DNA from: Cyanoderma ruficeps
Lineage: Eukaryota; Chordata; Aves; Passeriformes; Timaliidae
Length of the DNA stretch: 64,000 nucleotides
NCBI GenBank assembly: GCA_008694505.1
Contig: VZDJ01000090.1
Coordinates: 898,034-962,033, forward strand
Direction of reading: 5' to 3'
Positions 23,290 to 33,493 of the stretch are shown piece after piece. Made by a program: the position numbers and the translations under genes. The notes beneath the pieces are model-generated. The model did not search any database, was not told the DNA's origin, and saw nothing but the letters and a program-made list of their open reading frames with translations. Position 1 is the first letter of the stretch. Each line of letters starts with the position of its first letter.

Positions 23290-23883
23290 ACCAAATCCTG
23301 ACGGGATGCACCCACAAGTGCTGAGTGAGCCAGCAGAAGTCATTGGGAGGCCACTCTCAATAACTCTTGATTGGTCATGGCACCTGGGAGAAGTACCTGA
23401 AGACCTGGGGAAAGCAAACATCTCTCCTGTCTTCAAGAAGGACAGGAAGGAGGATCCAGGGTCAGTCAGCTTCACCTTGGTCCCTGAGAAGATGATGGAA
23501 CAGGTAATCCTGGGAATCATTTCCAGGCACATGGATGACAAGAAAATCATCAGGAATAGTCAGCATGGATTCACTCAGGAGAAGTCATGCTTGCCCAACT
23601 GGATAACCTTCTATGATAAAATCCCTCACCTTGAACAGGGCCTTTGACACTGTCTCCCACAAAATTCTCTCAGACAAGTTGCTGATGTCTGGGCTGATGG
23701 ATGAGCAAACAGTGAGGTGGCTGAATGGCTTGGCACAGAGGATGGTGAGCAGTGGCACAAAGTCTAGTGGGAGGCCAGTACCCAGCATTGACTCCTGGCT
23801 GATGGAGGCCCTCTGGGTGATTCCTCAGCAGGGACAGGCTGGACCAGACGACCTTCCAACCTCAGCCACTCGGTGATTCTCTG
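23290..23883 (+). mobile_element. CR1 LINE fragment with reverse-transcriptase ORF remnant
   Basis: Two consecutive frames give CR1 reverse-transcriptase sequence: HPQVLSEPAEVIGRPLSIT, WHLGEVPEDLGKANISPVFK, KMMEQVILGIISRHMDDKK, SQHGFTQEKSCLPNWITFYD, then after a frameshift near 23630 AFDTVSHKILSDKL and QTVRWLNGLAQRMVSSGTKS. The catalytic YADD part is missing. The copy jumps to the CR1 3' end, CCTTCCAACCTCAGCCACTC then GGTGATTCT, at about 23850-23883. An internally deleted, frameshifted, inactive copy. Confidence 0.85.
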
Positions 23884-25054
23884 AAACCACTTACTGGGAA
23901 TGGTCTCTGACGGGTGCCACCCCAAACCATGCCTGGGCTTTGTCTCAGGCAGCAATAGCCAAATTGGGCTGAAATTGCAGCAGTCGTGTGACAGAACCAG
24001 TGGCTGCAGGTCCCCAGTCTGCCCTGTGTCCCAGGGCTGAGTAGTCTGGCATAAATACAGTCATGGCTTCAGGAGATGGCAGGCTTAGCCTCTAATGAGG
24101 ACAGGATGACTGCTGCATCTCAGGAAGAGATGGAATGAGGGAAAGATGAAGTTGGTATTGGAGAAAAGGACATGATGGTCAGGGGAACTGTCTGCAATTT
24201 GCTCTGCTTCTCATTAGGAGCTGTTCCCTCCTGCCATATGGCTATGTGCCTTGCCTACTGGGGAAAAAGGAGTGTCCAGGTATGTGATATGGGGGAGAAA
24301 CAGTGGCAGGCTTGCAAGATGTGCTGTGACTAGCTAAGACTACTGCTGCTGAGCTTAGCTCTTTGGGAACTACAGCACAAGGAGGACGATGAAGTAACCC
24401 TGGGAGATAAGCGGTCTGCAGTACAGTGAGAGGAAGCAAGGCAGCTGGTGAGTTCTCCCTGCTGATGTTGTAAACACATCTAAAAAAGTACTTCCCTGAA
24501 CGTGATGTTTACCTGAAAGTTGGGAGCCTTGCCCAGAGGGATCTGCTCCAGATGCTGTGAAAACTCTGGGACACAACAAAGGCGCAAGCGTTGCTGAAAT
24601 CTGAAAAGCCACCCAGAGTGATGCAGCCCAAGCCTGTTAACTCTGAAAACCTCTCAGCATGTTCTAGTCCATAATGAATTCCAGAGGGGTTCACGGTGCA
24701 TAGACTTGATGCATCTCTGATGTTACACACTGTTAAAACACTTGTAGCAGACCGTCCTTCCACACTTTGCGGTGCTTACCCACAGGGCTCCTGGCAGACT
24801 CTGTTATCCCTAGAACCCAAACAGCGGACTACTTGTGCAGCACTGCATTTTATCCTGGCTGGATTTGCCTCCTTCCCCTTCAGCTGCCCACAGCCCGAAG
24901 CCCCTCTCCTTTAGCCTCTTTCTCATCCCTGTCAGGCAGCAGCTGCAGGAAGCTGAATTAGCTTCCCCTCCAATGTGCACTTCAAACCTGAAAAAACCCT
25001 CCAACTTCAATTCATCAGGAAGATCACATTAAACCCATCTAACCTCGCTGTCTG

Positions 25055-25480
25055 ACAGGGTAACTGCGCTAGAGGACTGGGGGGGTGCAGTAGATGTGAT
25101 ATGTCTTGACTCCAAAGCTCTTGATAGAGTGGAAGGCACAAACAGTGGGAGAAAACACCACAGCTGGAATTGCCAAAAGATGCACACAATTGCCAAAAAG
25201 TATATACAGCTAGTGTGGGGAGATTGCACTGTCAGGGTGGAAAGGCACTTTTCAATGGCACTGTGGAAATTGGTGGATACATTTTCATCACTGAGAGCTT
25301 AAGCTGTGAGGTAGAAAAAGCTTTTTAACTATCGAGCAATAAAACGCTGGACTAGATTGGCCAGGCAGCCTTGTCACTGTAGGCTGTTGAGAACAGGTTC
25401 AACAAATATCTGTCAGGAATGAGTTGTGCTTACTTAATCTTGTCGTCGGGTCAGGAGGCTGAATTACATGATTGCCCGAG
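25055..25480 (+). mobile_element. Degenerate CR1 LINE fragment (sense)
   Basis: The + strand at about 25060-25125 reads VTALEDWGGAVDVICLDSKA then LD, a decayed form of the CR1 motif with VYLDFSKAFD. Further on, GAGAACAGGTTCAACAAATA, TCTGTCAGGAATGA and CAGGAGGCTGAATTACATGA follow the 3' part of CR1 in order. Much of the element between is deleted or unrecognisable. Confidence 0.65.
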
Positions 25481-26689
25481 GCCTCGTCCCAATTTCATTT
25501 CCCCCAATTAAATTAAATAAACCTCAGAAATCATTGTCAGAAGCAAGCTGTAGCAAGCTGTACTTACTGCATCCCCCCACCCTCAGTCAAGGGTTAGATC
25601 AGCACTAATCCCATCCAGGTGTAAACCAGGTTCAAGACCTACCACTCTTTCCCCGAAATGAAAACCAGCAAGATGAAACCCTTTCAGTTCTGCTGCATAG
25701 GCATGTGGCACATTTAGTTCAGACTGGCTTTTGCGTATTTCTCCAAAGAACCGAGCCTTTTCTGAGATGCTGGGTTTTAAATTTCCTTTCTGAGAGAGTT
25801 TATGGGAGCAGGCGTACTGTGGGAGAAACACCAACAAGTCACCTGCATAAACAGCTTAAGACTTTGCACTGATCTCTTACCCTTGAAGGAGAAACTCTTC
25901 GAGGGATGGAGCAGAAAAAAATGTGGGCTTGTGGGCCTGTGTTCAGCACATCTTTTCTTATAATGCTGTGCTTGTCGTGCTAACCTGCTCTGCCTGCCAA
26001 GGAAGCACAGCAAATTGCAGGGAGAGGTAAATCTGTGCAGCCTTAAAAAGAGCCAAACTCAGATGAGAAAGGGACTGCCCAACTAAATCATGGCTGAGCT
26101 CCTTCCCTTCTGTAATGGCTCATTTTGCTGTGCACATCCCTGTGTTTAAAATGGATTTTTGGAGAGACATTCATCCATTCCAGCCTTTTGCTAAGCTAAG
26201 GAAGGCTCCATGTCTGCTCATATGGAGAGCAGGGAGACAGACTTTGTTATTCCAGCTCCCCCCCACTGCTGCCAGCCCCGAGCCCACTTCTCAATATGAG
26301 TGACAAATTGTATGTAGCATCCTAAATAAGATTAACGTAATGATCTCTTTAAGGCTGTTGTCTTTGTGATCACGTCACATCGGGGCTTCATAATCATCTC
26401 GTGAATGATGAATGCACCCAGATCTGTCTCTTCTTCTGTCATTTCTAGCCAGTGAATCTCTGTGTGTAAAAGACATTCCTGTTAACAGGAGCAAAGAAGA
26501 AGGACCTCGCACTTCTCTGCTTCAGACTGTGAGTAATTCTCCTAAATGCATTTAATCACCAAACTTCCTTTTCATGCTGCTTTTTGCTGAGCTAGAGCCA
26601 TTACTGCAAGCAGAATTATTCCCAAGGCCAGTGACATTCCTCCATGGTGGCAGTTCCCTTTTGACTCCACACATCATCTGCCTCTCCGT

Positions 26690-27110
26690 GGCATTTTACC
26701 CACCTAAAATTCTCCTACTAATTCCTTTCACTTCAGCTTATCTAGCTGCCTTCCAGCCCTTACTGCATCAAGTGCCCTACTGAAATCCAACTAGATTAGA
26801 TTTACCAATTTCTTTTTTCACCCAGGTAAGGGAAAGGAGGTAAAGAAAAGGATCAAGTTGAGGGCACACAGTGCTTTTGTTGATAAACCCATTTTGTATT
26901 TGATTCCATTTTCCACTTACTGCTGTAGCTTTAATTCTGTTTTCCTTCTGTAATTTGTTCTTAACCTTATACTCTGTTGAGACTAGACTAATGGGTTTGC
27001 AGCTGCCCAGAGTACTTTGTTTTCTCTCTTCCTGAAATATAGCTCCTTTTTCCCAGCCCTGACATGCTTACTCTGAAGTTGATGGATATGCTGCAAATCT
27101 TTGCTCCCAA
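26690..27110 (-). mobile_element. Possible very old CR1-like LINE (antisense)
   Basis: On the + strand CATCAAGTGCCCTACTGAAA, TCCAACTAGATTAGAT, later GATAAACCCATTTTG and ACTAGACTAATGGGTTTGCA follow loosely the reverse complement of the CR1 reverse-transcriptase region (the antisense of KAFD, then ATAAACCCATGCTG). Divergence is high and the call is tentative. Confidence 0.4.
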
Positions 27111-27987
27111 AACTGCTGCTTCCTCAGACAGCTTTGAAAAAAATACCCCACGAATATCAAGGTAAGGTGGTGAGCTCCAGCCTTGCTTCTACAGAGCTTC
27201 TCGAGGATTGCTTTTGCCTTAATACATCAAGTTACTGTTCTACACCCTTTCTTCTATCCCCTTCTCCCTCCTTTTCCAGCATCATCCTTCTTCTTGAGAA
27301 ATGACACGAGGGAGCTGTAAAGACCCAGAGGTGTTTTAGCAGCCCGGTGGTGAGCACTGAAGGTGGTGTGAGGAGTGCATCAGCCAAGCACCCAACCCCC
27401 TGCTCTCCTGGTGAGCTGAAAGACACAGTTTAGGCTATCACAGAGGCATGTTTCTCAGAAAGAGGGGGGCTGAGAAGTGACTAACTTCTGAAAGGGAACA
27501 GAGATCCCCTGAAAAACATCACGGATTCTCTGACTTCAAAGACACATGCAGACACCTAAACCAAGAATTTAAAGGAGTTATTAAAGTCTCTCTGTTTCTG
27601 AAGGGGTGAAGGTTTTGTGTAGGGAGGCAATTCATATGCATATGCTGCAATATAGTTTTAAGTGACATTTTAGTGATTGCTGCTGTTCAGAAAAACATGG
27701 GCATCACAGCTTAAGGAGTCACCCCCAAACCAACCAGATCTTGCAGTTAGGAGATTCATCTGTAGTATAAAATGGGACAAGTTGTGCTACAGAGGGTGGC
27801 GAGCCAGCTGGAGAAGAGACATTCGTGCAGAAAGGCTTTACAGATGCTAATGCTGCTGTCAGCACAGATGCATTTCCACGGGCGAACAAGCATACTGCCC
27901 TTCTGGCTCCCAGCGTTGTGAAGACACTGAACATTGGCTCATGGCAGATCAGCAGCACAAAAACACTGACCCACACAAAAAGTCAGG

Positions 27988-28565
27988 TAGGAAAGGATTT
28001 CTAGAAGTCTCTAGTTCAATTCCCTGCTTACAGCAGGGTAACTCCAAAGCTAGACCAGCTTGCTTAGGGCCTTGCTCGCACAGCTTCTGAACATCTCCAA
28101 GAATGGAGATATCCCAGTCTTTTTAGGCACCTCTTCCCCTACTGAACTGCTCTCAAGGGGAAGAATTTTTTCTTATACATGTTTAGAATCTCTTTGTTTC
28201 AGCATTCATCCCTTGTTTCTTGACCCTTGTTTGCTGCCTTCTCAGGGTCTGGCCTCCTCTTCTCTACAGCTTTCCTTTAGGTAGGAGCAGACAGCAACTA
28301 GACACCCCCTCAGTGTTCTCTGTTTAACAAAGCCAGCTCCCCCAGCCTTCTCCTTGTGCATTGTGTGCTTTAGCCCTCCACCATGGGGGCCTTTTGCTGG
28401 CCATGCTGCAGTTTGTCAACATCCATCTTGTACCGAGGAGCCTGCCCTGGGTGTAATCTTCCAGGTGGGGCCTCACACTGCTCAGGTGGACGGGAATAAT
28501 AATTTCCCTTGATCTGCTGACTACACCTTTGCTAATGCAGCCTAGTCTTCAGGGAACCTTCACTG
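27988..28565 (-). mobile_element. CR1 LINE 3' region (antisense)
   Basis: Reads on the + strand as the reverse complement of a CR1 3' half. It has TAGGAAAGGATTTCTAGAAG, TCTCTAGTTCAATTCCCTGC, then CTGAACATCTCCAAGAATGG and AGCCAGCTCCCCCAGCCTTC. It continues with GCCTGCCCTGGGTGTAATCT and CAGGTGGGGCCTCAC. The order of blocks is intact over almost 600 bp, so this is one of the better CR1 copies in the window. No ORF survives. Confidence 0.75.
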
Positions 28566-29260
28566 GTTGAAGGGCTCGCTGCTGAGTCATGTTTAAAATG
28601 CTTCTTGATAACTTTTGTGTGGACCTAATAAAATACAGGGGTTATTGCCACAGAGAGCTTATTGCCCTACAGGAGCAGGGTTTGCCTGTGCAATGTGCTG
28701 TGTGCTCTGGCTGTGCCCACTCAAGAGAGACCCTTCTGATGTAACTCTGATTTTTGTCCTGTGCTGAAGGTCCTCAGCCACTCTTGCTGTCCTGACACGT
28801 CCAGTGAGTGATACTTTTTCCTTCTTCGAAATTATGGGATTTGTATTCATGGCACATCGACCAGAAGTTTCAGTAACTAGCTGCCCTTACTACACTACAG
28901 TGGCCAAATGAACTCAGCCTGCAGCCAAGGCTGATCCAATCACAGGTTGTTACATTCCTGCCCAACAGGGACCCACCTCCAAGTGCCTGGTCCCAGAGAA
29001 ACCTACTTCTTTCAGTGAAAAAGGATTGGACTGTTGCTGCATATGCTTCAAATTCCACAGTGTATCCCAGGTGTGTGGTTTCTGCTCCCTGCCCTTAAGA
29101 GAGCAAGATGCCACTATAATGAAATTATTCAGGCAACCAAGCATATGCAGGATAACACACATCTATAACTCTTCATTACCATGTATTTCTAAAAGCTTAA
29201 ACGACACTAAGCAGAAAAGTTCCCAAGCAGGGGAAAATGCAATCTATTTCCATGCAGCAG

Positions 29261-29303
29261 AAAAAAAAAAAAAACAACAAAACAACAACCCAACCAAAAA
29301 AAC
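29261..29303. repeat. A-rich / AAC simple repeat
   Basis: A run of 14 A followed by CAACAA and CCAACC-type units. It might be the tail of an old retrotransposed sequence, but no upstream body is recognised and bird CR1 elements lack poly(A) tails. Confidence 0.6.
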
Positions 29304-31339
29304 CGACCAAGAATGACGTGCTGAAATGCTCTCTGCTGTGTGCTGCCAGGGGATTTAATCAGCCGATTGCCAAAGAGATGTCAGTTCCCTGAAAAGAGTG
29401 AGGACAACACGCCTTGCTGAGAAATGTACTCTCAAGATTAAAATACCAGCTGCAGGATAAACCAAATATTGTCCTACAAGCAGCTAAAAAATTTGGGTGA
29501 GAATGAACAGCCGCCATCCTTAAAATGTGTGTCACTACATTATCACACCTTCCAAGTCTATCTGTCCATCTCTGCCTACTGGTCAGTACCCCCAACAAAT
29601 TCAGGTACCACTTGAGACAGCTTAATGATCGTGTCAGGCCAGGTTTATCAGCCCTAGAAGCCAGCCAAGCAGGATCCTATGACACAAAATACCACCTATA
29701 TTACTGGCACAGCCACTGTGAGCAGGGCAGTTTACACACAGACTGCAAACAAAAGGTGTTCAAGCACACAGAGTCCAGTAGCACCACGGGAGGATGGTCT
29801 GTAATCATAACTGAAGAGCCAAGGGTGGGTGCTTTGCGTTGGGGTGGTGAAGAGAGAGAGAAATGGAGAAATCAGGAGAGCAGATAAAGAAGGAAAGTGC
29901 TGAGGTGGGAACGTGACAGTCAGATGTGATTGTGGAGGAGGCAACAAGGATAGGAGATGGATCAGGCAGCCAGCGTGGAGGTGTGTGTTTGCCACCCTCC
30001 TGGGCCAAAGCTGCACAACAGAAGTTGTTCCAAAGGTTGTGAGAGAGCAACTGTCGTGGTAACCGGCTGGCTTTCTCCACACATTTTCTTTTCTGAGCTT
30101 GTCAGGAGCTGGTGCCCTCAGCAGGAGGTGGGAACCCGGCTGTGTTATTCACATGATTCTGCTCCCAGGAGGGAGGCCCCACTAACCTCCACCTACCACC
30201 TGCTCCAGGGCTGTATTACCTCCTGCAGTCACTTTGCATTGCTGCTGGCATATTTCCCTGCTGCAGAGTTGTGAACCTGTCACCCCCTCCCCAGCTCCCA
30301 GCCTGGGCTGGCGGTGCCGCTGGGTGAATCCCATGGCTGGTGCAGCCTGGCCACCCCTCCTCACACAGCTCCAAGCAAGTTGGATAGATGGAGGCTGCAC
30401 CAAAGCTGGCCTGTCTAAAGAAATGAGCTGGTCTGGAGACTGAGCTGGGCCTGGGGGTCTCCACTACACACATCATGTTACTTGCTGTGGGGCCAGCTCT
30501 CAGCCAAGCCTGTCTCTGTGCAAGAGCACGGCATAAGGGAGGCAGCTCTTCACCCCACACTTCTCCTCCTGCCCCCAGCACCAGCGGTTTTACACAGGCT
30601 TTTATTCACCACACTCCTTAGCTGAGCCCAGCCGGTCAGTGTTATGAAATCCTAGAAGCCCTAAACACACACACACGTGGGACACGGGCACATCTCACCA
30701 GGGAGAAACCCGCAGTGGCAACCAGGATGCTCTTCCCTGGTGTGGAAAGGAGCAAGGGCTGCAGGATAACTAAAGGGAGGCAAGTAAAGAGAGCTGGGAA
30801 AGAAGGTAAAGAGATCAGCTGTACTCTCCAGAGACACACACCCATGTTTCCCTGACTTTGCCTCCTCCGAAGGAAAGGAGATAAGACAAATCAAGTGTCT
30901 GTGGCAGATGTTAGTCACGCTGCCTCACGTGCTGCTGAAGGGTGCTCGGCAGTGCGGGCTGGGAGAGGGAGCAGAAAACTCCAGGCACTCTAAGAAAAAT
31001 TAACCACTTTGTCCCAATCCTCAAGCGACAATTTCCCTTGCAGGTATAGGGCATTCTGACAAGCACTCCCAGTTAGCAAGTCCAGGCCAGCCCTCTTCGA
31101 GGAGACTCAGTCCTGTTTCTTCCTAGGCAGCATGCAGAAAGGAAGGAGGCTATAAAGGACTCTCTGGCAAAGAAGAGAGAAGTAAAAGAGATGTCAATGC
31201 CAGGCTGGAGTTCCTCTTCCAAGGCATAAGATTGAATACATTTGCTGCGTTGCAGAACGAGGAGAGAAATGTCACCTTCAGAGGTGATCTGACAATCACA
31301 AAAATAAATTACATAGAGAGGAAAAAAAAAACCAACCCA

Positions 31340-31460
31340 CAACAAGATGAGCATTTGTGAATATTCATGAGCAAGTCAAAACCCCCAAATTAACAAGGAA
31401 ATTAATTTCCAAACTGATTAGGCTGCCAACTCCTTTTATTTAAATAAATCAACAATTGCC
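31340..31460. promoter_or_regulatory. AT-rich cluster of palindromes upstream of ZNF384
   Basis: Contains TGAATATTCATGAG (31358-31371), GGAAATTAATTTCC (31397-31410, a perfect 14-bp palindrome) and TTTATTTAAATAAA near 31437. TAAT cores and ATTCAT-type half-sites are typical of homeodomain and POU binding. The 14-mer at 31358 is repeated in the palindrome at 32651-32668. Proposed as a candidate enhancer; the function is inferred only. Confidence 0.3.
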
Positions 31461-32650
31461 TTCATGTGACTCCTGCTGAAGAACGCAAAGCTGATCCCGA
31501 CTCCTCCCAGGAGCAAGTTTGGTGCCGCCTGCGAGGACCAATACCTCTGCACGTCCTGGGCACAGGCAGGCGCTGTGGCTGGAGCCGCAGGGAGATTTCC
31601 CTCTGCCCACTGCTCCGGATGCTGCGGTTTCACGATCGCCCGAGCCAATCTAACCGCCGGCTGCTGTGCTTGTGCTCTCCCACCCTCTTACTCATGCTGG
31701 CTCGGAAAAGCTGTTCCAGCATGCCAAGCTGACAGAAAACTCACGCAACAATTTAAAAAAAAAAAAAAGAGGTTTCTCTCAAGGCAGAGCACTCAAAGAG
31801 CTCAGCCAAACTCCCGGCGCGCAACACCGCAGGTGAGGAAGGTAACCCAACCTGACCTGGGAGGTGGGCCCAGCGCCAAAGTTAACCCTGCTGCGAGTAG
31901 CGGAAGGAAGCGTATCTTACCCTAAAGTGTCTAAGACAGAGCAGAGCAGCAACAGCCAGCGGGGCTGGGTGACTTTGCGGGGTGTGTGCAGTTTGGTGTG
32001 GGGCTGACCAGCCAGCCCGGCTTGGCGATGCGGTGGAGCCCTCCGTGCTGTCTCCTGCGGGAGCAGCCTGGCTGCGCCTGCCGCTCCTCCCGCTGCACGG
32101 CAACGCGCCCGGCAGCGCCAGCGCACGGGAGCCAGCGGGAAACCGCCAGACGGAACTTGGGTGGGCTGAATCTGTGAAACTGAGTTCTCAGTGACTGAGA
32201 ACGAGGGTGAGTTGCAGCCCCCTCGGGGGTCAAGTTGTGCGCGGTTACAAATACAAAAACAATTGGTGTTTGGGTGAGGTTACACGGAGCCGCCGGCTGC
32301 GGGGACGGGGTTGCCCTGTTCCCCTCCACGCCCGGCCCTGCCCTCCTGTTCCCGACGGGGAATGAGACGGTCCAGTTTGCCCATTCGTTCTGGCACACAA
32401 CCAGCTCGCGGGAAGTCCTCTCTGTTGGCTTAGCAGGACAAACACGTTCATCAGCGTGCCAGGAAACGCTCGAGCCAGCGCGGGCTGGGACCATTCCAGG
32501 CGCCTGGCAGCCAAACTTCGGGACAACTCCTCTGGATCATCGCGGCGGCTAGGACCGCCCCAGGCGCTGGCAAGCACCGTGTCCGGAAAACTCCGGGCCA
32601 GCCCCGTCCCGCGCAGACCCAAAGGGGATTACTATTACTATTCACGGCGG

Positions 32651-32668
32651 CTCATGAATATTCATGAG
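32651..32668. promoter_or_regulatory. ZNF384: 18-bp perfect palindrome with POU-dimer-like core
   Basis: CTCATGAATATTCATGAG is its own reverse complement over 18 bases. The inner ATGAATATTCAT resembles palindromic POU homodimer elements (MORE-type, ATGCATATGCAT). It sits about 30 bp upstream of the TCACGTGA box, at the edge of the ZNF384 CpG promoter. The palindrome is seen directly; factor binding is inference. Confidence 0.5.
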
Positions 32669-32833
32669 GGCGCCCACCTCCCCCCGCCTGCCCGCATCAC
32701 GTGACGCCGCGAGGCCGGAAGCGGCCCAGCCGGCCGGGCTCGGGGACGCCGCACGCCCGCTCGCCACAGCCACTTCCGCCCTTCCGCCAGCCCGGGCTTC
32801 CCCGCGCGCCGGCGCCCTCCGCGCTTCCGGTAA

Positions 32834-32849
32834 GCGCGCGCGCGCGCGC
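32834..32849. repeat. (GC)n alternating purine-pyrimidine run
   Basis: About 16 bp of alternating G and C within the ZNF384 promoter, of the type able to adopt Z-DNA under negative supercoiling. Confidence 0.7.
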
Positions 32850-33204
32850 CCGACCCCGCCCCGACCTCCGGCCGCGGCCGCCTCGCCGGTGCCCCCCGTC
32901 CCGGGGAGCCTCCCCCGGGCCGCCGCTGCCGCTCCGCCGCCCCGTTTTCAAGCGAAACCGCTGATGACGCCGTTCCGCTCCTCTCGGCGACCCGGAAGCG
33001 CCGAGGCGCGCCCCGCCCCCTGACCCGGAAGCTCCTCCCCGCTGTCTTTCCGGTGAGGAGGCCGCCGCCGCCGGAGCCGGGCCGGGGCCGCCGCTGGGGG
33101 GGAGCCCGGTAATGTGCGGGGCGGCGGGACCGCAGGCGGGGGGCCGGGCAGCGGGACTTCCGGGGCCGGGACGATCCGGAAGCGGAAATGGAGGAGGGCG
33201 GGCT

Positions 33205-33240
33205 GTCTGTCTGTCTGTCCGTCCGCCCGCCCGTCTGTCC
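33205..33240. repeat. GTCT/GTCC/GCCC tetranucleotide tract
   Basis: Imperfect tetranucleotide repeat (GTCT units passing into GTCC and GCCC) in the ZNF384 CpG island. Confidence 0.7.
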
Positions 33241-33444
33241 CGGTGTCGGGGGCTCCACCACCGGGGAGCCGCGCTCCGGGCCGGCCCCGCCCTCGGCCGC
33301 CGCGGGGGGAGGTGGGTCCGGGCCCCGCGGGGAGCGCCTGCCCCGCATATGGCCGGAGTGCCCCGGCCCGCGGGCCCCGCGGAGCGCCGCCCGATGCCAT
33401 GCGGGGCCCCGGGCGCCCCGGTAACCCAGGCGGTTTATTTGCAG

Positions 33445-33493
33445 AGCCGGCCCTGGAAGGAGGAGAAATGCAAGAGGAGGGAGAGTGAGAGGG
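33445..33493 (+). other. ZNF384: Probable ZNF384 5' UTR exon
   Basis: Acceptor TTTATTTGCAG ends at 33444 and donor GAGGGG|GTAAGG lies at 33493/33494, giving a 49-nt exon inside the CpG island. It holds GAGAAATGC but no family coding sequence, so it would be untranslated. The donor could also be placed a base or two differently. It is inferred from splice signals and position. Confidence 0.45.

Larger units (their letters stand above)
20881..31340. other. Intergenic, PIANP to ZNF384, right part
   Basis: No gene recognised. Most of the identifiable content is CR1 LINE debris (20881-21135, 23290-23883, 25055-25480, 26690-27110, 27988-28565). A simple A/AAC-rich run lies at 29261-29303, a purine-rich block at about 29830-29960 and a short CA run at 30664-30676. 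The segment 26290-26420, with GATCACGTCACATC and AT-rich flanks, is a candidate conserved element. Confidence 0.5.
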
